A stretch of DNA of 64,000 bases, from the NCBI RefSeq assembly GCF_024158145.1, contig NZ_JAMYXM010000003.1:124001-188000 (forward strand), written 5' to 3'. A program made the position numbers and the translations under genes. This DNA comes from Notoacmeibacter sp. MSK16QG-6. Lineage in GTDB: Bacteria; Pseudomonadota; Alphaproteobacteria; Rhizobiales; Rhizobiaceae. Position 1 is the first letter of the stretch, and each line of letters begins with the position of its first letter. Positions 15,352 to 24,259 of the stretch are shown here, one piece after another. The notes under the pieces are model-generated. The model was not told the DNA's origin and ran no database searches. It saw only the letters and a program-made list of their open reading frames with translations.

Positions 15352-17151
15352 TCATCCCTCCCCTTTCGGCGTCAGGAATTCGCTTTTCACCGTGATGCCG
15401 CGATAGACCGTCGAGCCGCTCTTGCCCTTGGCGAACTGCTTCATCTGTCCGTCCAAGGCGGGCCAGCTGCGGCGCGTATATTCCGGAAAGCGCCGCGAGA
15501 AGGTGTTCTGCTTGAACTCCAGCAACCCCTCGCGGCTGGCGAAATTGGAATAGCCGATGAAGAGATCGTCCGGCCGGGCGATATCCTCTTCCCTGCCGGT
15601 CACCACGCACCCGCCGCGAATGAAGGCGCCGATCGGGTCGCTCTCCTCGCGATATTCTTGCGTCGCCGCCAGCACGCTTTCGGGCGGACGGAGGCCATAT
15701 TCGAGCCAGGCCAGCGCGCCCTCGATCATCCATTGCAGAATGCCCTCGGCCTCGGCGCGCAATTTGGCCGGCAATTCGCGGTCGATCTCCTCTTTCGGGA
15801 TCTGCACGTCGAACGGCACCAGATGCACGCGCCGCCAGATGCCGTCGGAGGTGTCGTCGATGCGCGGCTTGTGGTTGCCGGACAACACGATCTTGAAATG
15901 CGGCTCAACTTCGATGAAGTCCTGATGCAGCCGGCGCACCGGAATTTTTTCGCCCCCGGTCAGACTCTTGATCAGCGCATCCTTCAGCTTGACGCCCATT
16001 TCCGGCTCGGACGCCGCCACGAGGCGAGCGCCCGGCAGCCGGGCCAGATCCGGCGTCGCCTCCGCGCCGCCGCGGCGGGTGTCGCCGGCGAAACTGTCGA
16101 TCGACAGCGTCACGGCATAGTCGCCGAGAATATCGACGATCAGGTCCATCAGCGTCGATTTGCCGTTGCGGCCGATACCGTAGAGGAAGAGCAGGCACTG
16201 CTCGTCCGTCCGCCCCGTCAAACAATAGCCGAAGAAGCGCTGCAGGAAGCGGCGAATGTCGACATCGGGCAGAATCGTCTTGAGAAAACCGTCAAAGACT
16301 GGGGCTCTGGCCTCCCATCTGTCCTTTTGCCCTGAAAAGGGGTGCGGGGCGAGCTTGCTGATATAGTCGCCGGGCCGGTGCGGATCGATCCGCGTCGACC
16401 AGGCGAGGCCGCGCCCGCCCGGAAAATCGTCGAACACTTCGATAAAGCGCATCGTGCCATTGGTGAGATTCAGCGCCAGGCGCTCGCAATTGAGATCGTT
16501 GACCATCCGCGCGCAGTGCGGTGCGGCCTCGGTCAGCATGGCGTTCAATTTGGATGTGCCTGCGCTGCTCTTGGCATGACGAAAACGCGAGGTCTGCCGG
16601 TCCTCAATCTTGCCCGCCAGCGCCATGGCGCGTTTCGCCGTCGGCTCCAGCTTGGCGAATTGTTCGCTTTCCTCCGCCGTCCAGTCAGTTGCGCCCTTGC
16701 CCGCCTTTTTCTTGCGAGCCGCGCGATGGGCCCCCAGTTCCTTGATCGCCCGTTCCGCCGCTGCGCCTTCGTCGAGAATCGCACGCTCGTCCTCATTGGC
16801 TTCCAGCGCATAGGCCTCTTCGAGAATCGCCTCTGCGGCCTGTTGCGCGAGTGGGCGGACCACCGAACCATCCTCGTCTTCCTTCCATCGTCGGCCGTCA
16901 TAGCCGTGCCAGCCGACACGGGCGACATGCAGAATGCGCCCGCCATGTCGGGTGAGGAGGCGGCGGGCATTGCCGATATCGGTCATCGGCTCCTTGATGC
17001 ATTCGTCCGTCAGTTCCTCGGCGGAGAGTGTCGGTTCGTCCTCGCCGGTCGGGCCTGCGGCAGGCCTAGCCGAAGTCGCAGGCGTCAGACCGGCCTCGGC
17101 CTGCTTTTGCGCGATCAGCTGGCGGATATGGGCGAGCGCGTCCTGGTTCAT
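15352..17151 (-). CDS. P4-type phage primase-helicase (D5N/SF3)
   Basis: A 599-residue protein whose helicase part has Walker A GIGRNGKST (325-333), then 'ATPDLARLPGARLVAASEPE' and 'FKIVLSGNHKPRI', typical of superfamily 3 helicases in the P4/D5 family. The C-terminal KGKSGSTVYRG module (575-585) is a winged-helix end. It likely unwinds the phage origin together with the other primase gene and SSB. A lysine-rich insertion with 'RKKKAGKG' at about 146-153 separates the N-terminal part. Confidence 0.92.
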   Translation of the reverse strand: MNQDALAHIRQLIAQKQAEAGLTPATSARPAAGPTGEDEPTLSAEELTDECIKEPMTDIGNARRLLTRHGGRILHVARVGWHGYDGRRWKEDEDGSVVRPLAQQAAEAILEEAYALEANEDERAILDEGAAAERAIKELGAHRAARKKKAGKGATDWTAEESEQFAKLEPTAKRAMALAGKIEDRQTSRFRHAKSSAGTSKLNAMLTEAAPHCARMVNDLNCERLALNLTNGTMRFIEVFDDFPGGRGLAWSTRIDPHRPGDYISKLAPHPFSGQKDRWEARAPVFDGFLKTILPDVDIRRFLQRFFGYCLTGRTDEQCLLFLYGIGRNGKSTLMDLIVDILGDYAVTLSIDSFAGDTRRGGAEATPDLARLPGARLVAASEPEMGVKLKDALIKSLTGGEKIPVRRLHQDFIEVEPHFKIVLSGNHKPRIDDTSDGIWRRVHLVPFDVQIPKEEIDRELPAKLRAEAEGILQWMIEGALAWLEYGLRPPESVLAATQEYREESDPIGAFIRGGCVVTGREEDIARPDDLFIGYSNFASREGLLEFKQNTFSRRFPEYTRRSWPALDGQMKQFAKGKSGSTVYRGITVKSEFLTPKGEG

Positions 17152-17372
17152 GGGCGCGCCTCATTGCGTTGCGCGCGGCGCAGTTCGGCAAGCTCGACCG
17201 TCAGCGCACCCGCCTCTGCGCGGGAGACGGCCAGTTCGGCCTTCTGAAAGGCGATCAGCGCCTCCATCTCTGCGGCCTGGGCTTCGGGATTGTCCGGTTC
17301 GCGGCAAAGCCGTCGGCGGGCGCGGTCCAGCCGCTCGGCGGCGGCGTCGCGGCGGTCGGTCAGGGCTCTCAT
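17148..17372 (-). CDS. Small coiled-coil phage protein, 74 aa
   Basis: The ATG at 17372 overlaps the previous stop (ATGA); a longer frame upstream has no support. The protein is almost wholly helical and charged ('RDAAAERLDRARRRL', 'LIAFQKAELAVSRAEAGALTVELAELRRAQR'), so a short coiled coil is likely. It overlaps the primase start by 4 bases and may be a helper of that gene. No family is recognised. Confidence 0.6.
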   Translation of the reverse strand: MRALTDRRDAAAERLDRARRRLCREPDNPEAQAAEMEALIAFQKAELAVSRAEAGALTVELAELRRAQRNEARP

Positions 17373-17719
17373 GACGCACCCCCGGCCGGGTCCGGCCATT
17401 CCAGCTTCCAGCCCTCATAGCGGTGGGTCGAGATGCGGTATCCGAAAGGGTTCAGCGCCTTTCGCAGATGCGCGATGAGAATGTAGATATTCTGATCGTC
17501 CGGCCATTCCTCCGAATCGGCGCCATAGACGCCGATCATCGCCGCATTGTGGGTGATGCGTCGGCCTGTCGCGAGCATGCGGAAAAGCGCCAATTGCCGG
17601 CGCGGCAGATGACAGGGTGGCTCAGGTCCGTCCGGCGGTGCCAGCAGACCACGCAATTGCCGGTTCTCCTCCTCGAGGAGGTCGATCCGTTCGCGCATCT
17701 CGGCGAGGGCGTCGGTCAT
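17369..17719 (-). CDS. OmpR-type winged-helix DNA-binding protein without receiver domain
   Basis: The protein has 116 residues. An N-terminal coiled coil (residues 4-25) is followed by a winged helix resembling the OmpR/PhoB effector domain (about 38-112): 'LALFRMLATGRRITHNAAMIGVYGADSEEW' and 'IYILIAHLRKALNPFGYRISTHRYEGWKL'. There is no receiver domain, so it is not a response regulator. It probably binds phage DNA, perhaps as an activator or replication initiator. It is coupled by overlaps to both neighbours. Confidence 0.8.
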   Translation of the reverse strand: MTDALAEMRERIDLLEEENRQLRGLLAPPDGPEPPCHLPRRQLALFRMLATGRRITHNAAMIGVYGADSEEWPDDQNIYILIAHLRKALNPFGYRISTHRYEGWKLEWPDPAGGAS

Positions 17720-17853
17720 CGGCCGTTCCTCCGCATCTCGGCCAGCATGGCCCGCAGCGTGCAGGGCGGCAGGCCCGCGAAACGGGCAATGGCCAGCACC
17801 TCGAAACCGTGCTCCAGAAGGCAGCGCACCATGGCGCGTTCGATTTGCGTCAT
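17716..17853 (-). CDS. Very small HTH-like protein, 45 aa
   Basis: A 45-residue frame begins at ATG 17853 and ends in an ATGA overlap with the winged-helix gene. The middle, 'LEHGFEVLAIARFAGLPPCTLRAMLAEM', reads like a short helix-turn-helix. The tight ATGA coupling on both sides makes it a real gene rather than chance. It could be a small regulator. Confidence 0.6.
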   Translation of the reverse strand: MTQIERAMVRCLLEHGFEVLAIARFAGLPPCTLRAMLAEMRRNGR

Positions 17854-18107
17854 CGGCCCGCCCTTCTTTCGATCCGCTCGGCATCGCGCACCGCATCGAA
17901 GGGCGCGCGGCCCATGCGTTCATATTTTGAATCGCGATGAAATTCGTTCAGCCAGGCGCGCTTGCCCGGCAGTAGCGCTGCCGTGTCATCCTTCCTTCTT
18001 TTCGCCGCTTCATAGGCCCGCGCTGCCTGTTTGAGCGCGCAGCGGCGATCCGCCTCATCGCAATCGGGCAAAGAGCAGGAAAGGCAGGGATGGTCTGCCG
18101 CCCTCAT
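17850..18107 (-). CDS. Cysteine-rich small phage protein, 85 aa
   Basis: ATG 18107 overlaps the methyltransferase stop (ATGA). The first part has four close cysteines (CLSCSLPDCDEADRRC), a possible zinc site; the remainder is basic and helical ('LPGKRAWLNEFHRDSKY'). A DNA-binding or protein-binding role is possible. No family is recognised with confidence. Confidence 0.6.
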   Translation of the reverse strand: MRAADHPCLSCSLPDCDEADRRCALKQAARAYEAAKRRKDDTAALLPGKRAWLNEFHRDSKYERMGRAPFDAVRDAERIERRAGR

Positions 18108-19843
18108 TCCGCCGCCTCCATGGCCGGTTGCGCGGCCAGGTAGCCGCAATTGGCCGCGACCAGCGCCGCCGCCAGCGGCGGGCAGACCGAATTGCCGCAG
18201 CAGCGCCCCTGCACCGTCGCGGTGATGGCGGTGCCGTCCGGGCGGCGGTCGATGATGTAGTCGTCAGGAAAACCCTGCGCACGGAACCGCTCGCGCGGCG
18301 TCAGCATCCGCATGCCGATATCGGCGATGGCGTAGGTCGCCATGCTTCCGTCGTTTTGGGCGATCTCCACGGTGACGAGGCCGTGTCGGGGCAGCGTGGT
18401 GAGCGTGTGGACCGGCTCGTCCATCGCCTGGTTCGGAAAGCCCTCGCCGTAATATTTGGTCAAGAATCCGGCGACCAGCGCCGCATGGGTGCCTTGAGCT
18501 GACAAGGTTTGCAATGGAGCATTGGCAGGAGCGTCACGCCTGTCGCTGCCACGAATGTTCTGAATATGCGCCGCCACCACGGCCTGCTGCGATCCGGTCG
18601 CCGTGACCGTCGCCATCGGTTCGCCGGCAGGGCGTCCCGGGTGGACGCCGCCGGCGCGGCGGCCATCATTGTTGTGCTGGGCAAGAAAAGCGGCGACGAG
18701 GCCGAATTTTGGGGCGCCGGCCATGACCGTATCGAGCGGTTCGTCCGCGCCGTGGCCGACGCCGTTCTGCGTGAAACGGGACAGATGCGCCGCTACTATC
18801 CCAATCGGGGCGGCTCCGCCCGGTTTCTTGATATAGCTGTTGGCCGTGACGGTCGGTGCGGGTTCGTCGATCCCGGAGCCGGTTGAGCCTGTCTGGAACT
18901 TCGTAAGGTGAGGAACGAAGATAGCGTTCTGATCTTTCGGACTGGCCGTCACCGTATGCAGCGGCGCGTCGGGCGCGCGGTTGCCGCCGCCCAGTTGGCC
19001 ATAGGTGACGACGAACGGCTTCTTCGCCTCAAGCACATAGCGGACGATACCGCGCGCGATCCGCTTCATCGTGGCGGCGGCCAGCGGTCTTATGGCGCGG
19101 ACGCCGTATTTCTCCTTGATTTCTTCGGATGTGTCGAAGATGGATGGACAGGGCAGCGACCAGTCGATGATCTCCGCCGCCGTTCGCCATGGCTTCTTCC
19201 TGCCAGAAACCACATCCGGATCGTCGGGCGGTCCATGCGTCGGTTCCGGCCAGACGATTGGCTGGCCGTCGAAGCGGATGATGACGAACAGCCGCTTGCG
19301 AATGGTCGGCGCGCCGTAGTCGCAGGCTCGTAATTCACGAAGCTCGATCCGTCCGCCCAGGCGCCGCATTGTCCTGCGCCATTTTTCAAAGGTCCGGCCC
19401 CGCCGGTCCGGGCACGGCATCAGGCCACGCGGGGTTTCGCGTAGCGGCCCCCAATCCTTGAATTCTTCGACATTCTCCAGGATGACGACATCGACCTTGC
19501 CGCCGCTCTTCTGGATGCGCTCGATCCAGCCAGGAATGATCCAGGCGAGATCGCGCACATTGCGCTCGACGGGCTTGCCGCCCTTGGCCTTGGAGAAGTG
19601 CTTGCAATCCGGCGAGAACCACGCCAGGCCGACATGCCTGCCGGCAAGGTGGTCGATCGGGTCGACATGCCAGATGTTCTTCGACAGGTGCAGCGTGGAC
19701 GGATGGTTCACCATGTGCATGGCCAGCGCATCGGCATCGTGATTGATGGCGATGTCCGGCGAGCGGCCCAGCGCCATTTCGATGCCGGTCGAGGCCCCGC
19801 CACCGCCGGCAAAACTGTCTATGATGAGCGGAGCGCCAGCCAT
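18104..19843 (-). CDS. DNA cytosine-5 methyltransferase with repeated target-recognition region
   Basis: The protein has 579 residues. Motif I is 'IIDSFAGGGGASTG' (7-20). Motif IV is unusual, 'FSPDCKHFS' instead of the common PPCQ, with catalytic Cys80. ENV (123-125), motif VIII 'CDYGAPTIRKRLFVI', motif IX 'TPRERFRAQGFP' and motif X 'GNSVCPPLAAAL' are present. Between motifs VIII and X, residues about 285-485 hold six degenerate repeats ending in (E/A)P..T(V/L)(T/M/S)(A/T). It should methylate phage or host DNA; no partner nuclease is seen, so anti-restriction is likely. Its start overlaps the SSB stop. Confidence 0.93.
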   Translation of the reverse strand: MAGAPLIIDSFAGGGGASTGIEMALGRSPDIAINHDADALAMHMVNHPSTLHLSKNIWHVDPIDHLAGRHVGLAWFSPDCKHFSKAKGGKPVERNVRDLAWIIPGWIERIQKSGGKVDVVILENVEEFKDWGPLRETPRGLMPCPDRRGRTFEKWRRTMRRLGGRIELRELRACDYGAPTIRKRLFVIIRFDGQPIVWPEPTHGPPDDPDVVSGRKKPWRTAAEIIDWSLPCPSIFDTSEEIKEKYGVRAIRPLAAATMKRIARGIVRYVLEAKKPFVVTYGQLGGGNRAPDAPLHTVTASPKDQNAIFVPHLTKFQTGSTGSGIDEPAPTVTANSYIKKPGGAAPIGIVAAHLSRFTQNGVGHGADEPLDTVMAGAPKFGLVAAFLAQHNNDGRRAGGVHPGRPAGEPMATVTATGSQQAVVAAHIQNIRGSDRRDAPANAPLQTLSAQGTHAALVAGFLTKYYGEGFPNQAMDEPVHTLTTLPRHGLVTVEIAQNDGSMATYAIADIGMRMLTPRERFRAQGFPDDYIIDRRPDGTAITATVQGRCCGNSVCPPLAAALVAANCGYLAAQPAMEAAE

Positions 19844-20346
19844 CAGAACGGAATCTCGTCATCCATGTCGGCATGGCCGCCGCCGGATGAGGACGCGGCA
19901 GAAGAAGAGCGTTGCGCTGACGGGCTGCCGCCCTTTTGCGCGCCGTAACTATTCCCCGCCGAAGTCGACGATCCGCTGGCCTGGTCGCCGCCATCGCGCC
20001 GGTCGAGCAGCACCAGCACCCCGTTGAAGGCTTTCAGAACCACTTCGGTGGCGTAGCGATCGCCGCCGTCATCCGCCTGCCATTTGCGGGTCTGCAGCTG
20101 GCCTTCCAGATAGACCTTGCTGCCCTTCTTCAGGTAGGTCTCGGCCACCTTGCAGAGGTTCTCGTTGAAGATGACGATGCGGTGCCATTCGGTCTTTTCG
20201 CGCCGCTCGCCGCTGCGCTTGTCGGTCCAGCGCTCCGAGGTGGCGACGGAGAGATTGACCACCGGCGCGCCATTGTTCATCTGCCTGACCTCCGGGTCCT
20301 GCCCCAGATGGCCGACCAGAATGACCTTGTTTACAGACCCTGCCAT
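19843..20346 (-). CDS. ssb: Single-stranded DNA-binding protein
   Basis: A 167-residue protein with the OB-fold pattern '[21 protein letters not shown]', '[14 protein letters not shown]...[15 protein letters not shown]', '[19 protein letters not shown]', then a glycine/serine-rich linker and the acidic tip DDEIPF that recruits partner enzymes. It starts at ATG 20346, with overlap to the primase stop (TGATG). It protects single strands during phage replication. It is phage-borne, so it is a second ssb beside the host copy. Confidence 0.95.
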   Translation of the reverse strand: MAGSVNKVILVGHLGQDPEVRQMNNGAPVVNLSVATSERWTDKRSGERREKTEWHRIVIFNENLCKVAETYLKKGSKVYLEGQLQTRKWQADDGGDRYATEVVLKAFNGVLVLLDRRDGGDQASGSSTSAGNSYGAQKGGSPSAQRSSSAASSSGGGHADMDDEIPF

Positions 20347-21716
20347 CAGACGGTCTCCTTTTCTTCTGTTGCAGGCGCCACCGCTCCGCCGATCACATCG
20401 CACCAGTCGAAGCCGCAGCCGGGAAAACCGCCCTGCCCGTCCGGCATTTGCGGCCAGAGCGTGCAGGCGCTCTGCGCGCCGAGCAGACGCCAGCGGGTTT
20501 CGCCGCGCATCATCGCCGAAAGGGTCATCGCCGCTTCGCTATCGCCATCGCCCGCCTGCACCACATCGGTCACACCCGCCGGCAGCGGCATCGCCTCATG
20601 CAAAAAGTCCGGATGCGGCACCGGCCCGGCGATCCTTTGGGGCCGCCCCTTCGGTGTTTTCAGCGTCGGATGGGAAAAACCGCTTTTCGGGTCGGCCTTG
20701 CCTGTCAGGTTCCCGAGTGTTGCGGCGGCGGCATACAAGGTCCGGGCGAAAAGGGCGGTCCCCGCCTCCGCCAGCGCCAGGGCCAGCGTGTTCTCGATCC
20801 CCTCGCCCGTCACCAGCCGATCGCAGCCCGCGCGCGGCGCGATGGTCCCGTCCGGGCCGGACACGAACCCCAGCAGCGGGATCAGAGCGCCCTTGTGACT
20901 GCCCATCATCTTCTTGGTCGGCAATGTTTCGTGAGGCTTATCAGGGTTCGGAATGGACGGGCGGCCTTTCTGGCCAGTCTCGTCCATCCAGGTGATGTGC
21001 GCGCCGATTGTCGCACCGCCGGCGTCGATCACCGGCAGCGCCATCGCCGCCCATGCGCCCAGCTTTTCCGCGACCTTCCGATTCTTCCGCGTGTGGAAAT
21101 AGGGTTCGTCCGGGATCGTCCCGGCGAAGGGCGGCAGGACATCCATCGCGATAAGATCGTCCGGCGCGCAGCCGAGCCGCAGCGCCAAATACTGCAAGAA
21201 GCCGAACCCGTCGAAGACCTTGCGGCGGGCCTCCAGCCTTTCGCGGGCGCGGTTGCGGCTCGCCTCGCGATAGCGGTTGCTGTCCGCCTCGCGCTTTTTG
21301 GCATCCCGCTGCGCTTTCTGCTGCGCTGCGGCCCTCTTTTTCTGCCGCGCAGCGCGGTCCTCTTCGCTCTCTTCGGCCCCGTCCGGCACGGCTTCGCCCA
21401 GCGCCGCGCCGCAAGCGGCCAGAAAATCCTCACGCCGATCCAGATTTTGCGGCAGTCCCTCAATGTGGGCGGCGAGCGAAATGCCGTCGCGGCCGCCATA
21501 ACCCACCTTCCGGCAGTTCCATGCATTCTTGGCGGTATTGATCGAAAAAGCGTCCTCGCCGCCGCAGAAGAGGCACGGGCCGACCAGTTCGGACCCGCCA
21601 GCGCGGCGCAGTCCACCCCGCGCGCCCATCCGCTCCGCCGCCTGCTCGACGGACACATCCTGCGCTGCCTCGATGAAGGCCTTGATCTCCGCCTCGATGG
21701 TCTCGCGGTCGCTCAT
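20346..21716 (-). CDS. Zinc-finger/Toprim DNA primase-like protein
   Basis: The protein has 456 residues. The N-terminal zinc ribbon, with '[21 protein letters not shown]' near residues 45-70, resembles the CHC2 zinc finger. The middle is a charged, lysine-rich coiled coil. The Toprim signature '[16 protein letters not shown]' and '[11 protein letters not shown]' follows. It presumably makes primers for phage replication, with the P4-type helicase providing unwinding. ATG 21716 overlaps the methyltransferase stop (ATGA); the frame extends further upstream, without a credible start. Confidence 0.85.
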   Translation of the reverse strand: MSDRETIEAEIKAFIEAAQDVSVEQAAERMGARGGLRRAGGSELVGPCLFCGGEDAFSINTAKNAWNCRKVGYGGRDGISLAAHIEGLPQNLDRREDFLAACGAALGEAVPDGAEESEEDRAARQKKRAAAQQKAQRDAKKREADSNRYREASRNRARERLEARRKVFDGFGFLQYLALRLGCAPDDLIAMDVLPPFAGTIPDEPYFHTRKNRKVAEKLGAWAAMALPVIDAGGATIGAHITWMDETGQKGRPSIPNPDKPHETLPTKKMMGSHKGALIPLLGFVSGPDGTIAPRAGCDRLVTGEGIENTLALALAEAGTALFARTLYAAAATLGNLTGKADPKSGFSHPTLKTPKGRPQRIAGPVPHPDFLHEAMPLPAGVTDVVQAGDGDSEAAMTLSAMMRGETRWRLLGAQSACTLWPQMPDGQGGFPGCGFDWCDVIGGAVAPATEEKETV

Positions 21717-23062
21717 GACGCCACCTCGTCGAAGATGGATATCTGGTCGGTTGCAACGGCAGCGGCCTGTTTTCTGGTGAAGGGCCGCGCGGCCTTCCAG
21801 TCCGCCTCGACACGCCGGCGCGCCAGGGCGGCATAGTCGGGATTGAGTTCGACCAGCGAGGCTAACCGCCCGAAACGCAGAGCGACCAATGCAGTGGTTC
21901 CGGCCCCACCGAATGGATCGAGGACCAGACCGCCTTTCGGGCAACCGGCGAGGATGCAGCGCTCGGCCAGATCCGGCGGAAAGGTCGCGAAATGCGCTTC
22001 GGAGAAGGGCATCGTCGCAATCGGCCACACGGTGAGCGGTGCCGGTTCGTAGTTGCGCAGCAGACGCCCGTTTGCCTGCTGCTGCTGCTTAGTCATCGCA
22101 TCCCAACGGTCGTTAAAGCCGGCATGACGGCGTGAATGGCCGTGTTGCTTGTCGACCTTGCCCACGGCTTTCATCCGGCCGTTCGTCTTTCGTCCTCCAT
22201 TTGCGCGCGACGAACCGGCCTGCCGCCCGATATCCTGAGATAGTCGCGCGACACTTGCAGGTTGCAGGCTTTGCCGAACCGCCTCGGCGTCGTAATAGGC
22301 GCCGATCCGCATCCAGCGCGGGCCGTTGCGTGTTTCATCAGTTACGAGTGGGCATCTCTCCGACAGGTCGGGCGCGAAAGAGATTTCGCCGGTGTCCCGC
22401 GCGCGCCAGACATCTCCGTCGCCGCTTTTGGTCAGCATGAAGATTTTTTCGTGCGCGCCCGATGGCCGGGACGTACCGGAACTGTCCGGCATCGGGTTCG
22501 ACTTGCCCCAGACAATCTCCGCGCGGACCCACCAGCCGGCCTCTTGCAGAGCGATGGCGAGCCGGTTCGGCACCATACACAGGTCTTTCGGCTTCAAGCC
22601 TCCGCCAGCGACCACGCGGCCGCCATGCGCGGCGGCAACGGAGCCTTTGTTGTTCGATGTGCCGACCCGCGATGTCTTTTCATAATTTGGATGATATATC
22701 GCTCCGACCGTCGAGAACGGCTTGTCGCGAAAGGTCCGATCATCGGTCCCCGCTGATTTTGTCTCAGCAGCGCTCCGCCCATTCGGTGCCGTCGCGTAGC
22801 AGTCGCCATAGTTGATCCAGAGCGTGCCGGTCGGCTTAAGGACACGACGGACTGCGGCGAAGACGCGCACCATGACGTCGAGATGTTCGCCGAGCGTTGG
22901 CTCCAGGCCGATCTGTCCTTCGACGCCATAATCGCGAAGGCCCCAATAGGGTGGCGATGTGACCACGCAATCGACGCTGTCCGGTTCCATTGCATCCAGC
23001 GCGTCGAACACATCGGCGATGTGCATCGTCACCCGGCCGTCGAGAAAGGTCTCCACGCTCAT
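21713..23062 (-). CDS. DNA methyltransferase of N4-cytosine/N6-adenine type (TSPPY)
   Basis: The protein has 449 residues. Catalytic motif IV 'TSPPYWGLRDYG' (about 35-46) precedes motif I 'LDPFGGAGTTALVA', the beta-class order. Between them is a long, variable target-recognition region with a basic end. The SPPY form is more usual for N4-cytosine enzymes, but adenine cannot be excluded. It is the second methyltransferase in the prophage and also lacks a partner nuclease. ATG 23062 overlaps the upstream stop. The likely role is protection from restriction. Confidence 0.88.
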   Translation of the reverse strand: MSVETFLDGRVTMHIADVFDALDAMEPDSVDCVVTSPPYWGLRDYGVEGQIGLEPTLGEHLDVMVRVFAAVRRVLKPTGTLWINYGDCYATAPNGRSAAETKSAGTDDRTFRDKPFSTVGAIYHPNYEKTSRVGTSNNKGSVAAAHGGRVVAGGGLKPKDLCMVPNRLAIALQEAGWWVRAEIVWGKSNPMPDSSGTSRPSGAHEKIFMLTKSGDGDVWRARDTGEISFAPDLSERCPLVTDETRNGPRWMRIGAYYDAEAVRQSLQPASVARLSQDIGRQAGSSRANGGRKTNGRMKAVGKVDKQHGHSRRHAGFNDRWDAMTKQQQQANGRLLRNYEPAPLTVWPIATMPFSEAHFATFPPDLAERCILAGCPKGGLVLDPFGGAGTTALVALRFGRLASLVELNPDYAALARRRVEADWKAARPFTRKQAAAVATDQISIFDEVAS

Positions 23063-23253
23063 ACCCCACCCCGCATTCCCGCGTGGCGGTTCGGGGCACT
23101 GGTCTCGTAGTCGACATAGCCTTCGATGCAGAGGGCAGCGACATCGTCCTCGTCGAGACGCGCGGCGGGTCGCAGCCTGACCTGTTCGGCCAGCGCGGCG
23201 CTCCGATGGACCCGCCGCCGCCAGTGCCGGAAATCGAGAAGTTCGCTTGTCAT
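23059..23253 (-). CDS. Small basic phage protein, 64 aa
   Basis: The protein starts at ATG 23253 and ends in an overlap with the methyltransferase start. It is basic at the N-terminal side ('HWRRRVHRSAALAEQVRLRPAARL') and acidic in the middle. Coupling of start and stop codons on both sides supports it. No family is recognised. Confidence 0.6.
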   Translation of the reverse strand: MTSELLDFRHWRRRVHRSAALAEQVRLRPAARLDEDDVAALCIEGYVDYETSAPNRHAGMRGGV

Positions 23254-24044
23254 GCGCCCGCCCCTTCCTTCTCGAAGAAGGCAAAATGCTCCGGCGTGGT
23301 CGGTGTCGGGACGGGTTTCCTGTAAACCAAGGCGGCCAGTTGATGCGCTTCGACATCGGACAGCCGACCGCCAGCCTCGCGGCGTAGCAGCAGCGCCTCG
23401 CGCGTCAGGCTCCAATGAACGCGCTTGAGGCGTGACACGCGCCGGCAGACCGCCACATCGCCGAAGACGTCGCCAGCAAAATCCGGCAGAGAAAAGAAGA
23501 CCGTCTCACCCGCCGCCTTTTTCTTCGCCAGCCAAGTTTTTGCCTCGGCGCGAGCCTCTTCATCGGCTATGGCCGCCATCGCCTTCTGGCGCGGCTCGAC
23601 CGGCATCGGCACATGGACCAGAGCCGAACTCAGCGCCTGCGCCGGCCCTTTCGTGGCGTTGCCGTTTCCATGCGCATCGGCAGAAACCGTGTCCGGCCCT
23701 GCCAGACGAGCGCCAGGCGATGGCGCAGCCCGTGCCGGCGGCGGCGATAGAGGCTCCGCAGAATTCGCAGGCCCGGACGGCTTGACGGCTCCTCCGGGCG
23801 ATACCGGTGAACCCGCAGCGCCATGGCCGGATCGACCGCTTCCCAGGCTGTCCTTGCGCTCGTCAGCGCCGGAAATGCGCGGTGCATTCTCTTCTCCTTC
23901 GGTCAGCAGAAACTCGCCCATCAGCCGTTCGGCGCAGGCTTCGTCCGTTTCGCCTTCGCTCATCCGCGCCAGTACCGCCTCATAGACGGCGTAGGGCACG
24001 ACCAGTTGCAGAAGCTTGTGCCTGGGCCGGCGCGCCGCGTTCAT
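23250..24044 (-). CDS. Hypothetical phage protein with disordered centre, 264 aa
   Basis: ATG 24044 overlaps the upstream stop (ATGA). The protein has a helical first part ('LLQLVVPYAVYEAVLARMSEGETDEACAERL'), a proline/glycine-rich disordered middle (about 55-150) and a helical C-terminal part with 'LPDFAGDVFGDVAVCRRV' and 'HWSLTREALLLRREAGGRL'. The C-terminal half may be a DNA-binding or regulatory module. Function unknown. Confidence 0.65.
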   Translation of the reverse strand: MNAARRPRHKLLQLVVPYAVYEAVLARMSEGETDEACAERLMGEFLLTEGEENAPRISGADERKDSLGSGRSGHGAAGSPVSPGGAVKPSGPANSAEPLSPPPARAAPSPGARLAGPDTVSADAHGNGNATKGPAQALSSALVHVPMPVEPRQKAMAAIADEEARAEAKTWLAKKKAAGETVFFSLPDFAGDVFGDVAVCRRVSRLKRVHWSLTREALLLRREAGGRLSDVEAHQLAALVYRKPVPTPTTPEHFAFFEKEGAGA

Positions 24045-24259
24045 TCGCCACCCCCGCCTTCGATCACGATGAAGCGCGCATCGGGCGTTTCCGCCCCGGC
24101 GCGGGACCAGCTGGCGAGAAAGCGGTCGATATCGGCTTCCGGCAGCCCGGTGATGGTGGCGATATCCGCCGTGCAGAAGCGCATGGTTTCCCAAAGGGCG
24201 ACGATGCCGCAGCTCACCACGATCTCGTCGCGCGCCTTGCGCTCCTCTGCGCTCAACAT
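24041..24259 (-). CDS. Small helical phage protein, 72 aa
   Basis: The protein has 72 residues, mainly helices ('SAEERKARDEIVVSCGIVALWETM') and a glycine-rich end. 'TADIATITGLPEADIDRFLASW' may form a helix-turn-helix. The start overlaps the CII-like gene stop by 7 bases. It may be a regulator of the early operon, but this is inference. Confidence 0.6.
   Translation of the reverse strand: MLSAEERKARDEIVVSCGIVALWETMRFCTADIATITGLPEADIDRFLASWSRAGAETPDARFIVIEGGGGE

Noticed and set aside
15092-15733. Upstream extension of the 82-residue gene to 296 codons
   Set aside because: The part above 15091 consists of hairpins and antisense of the primase end, while ATG 15091 has a proper ribosome site.
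20448-21836. Plus-strand frame of 462 codons opposite the Toprim primase
   Set aside because: Antisense to the primase with zinc and Toprim motifs; no start signal.
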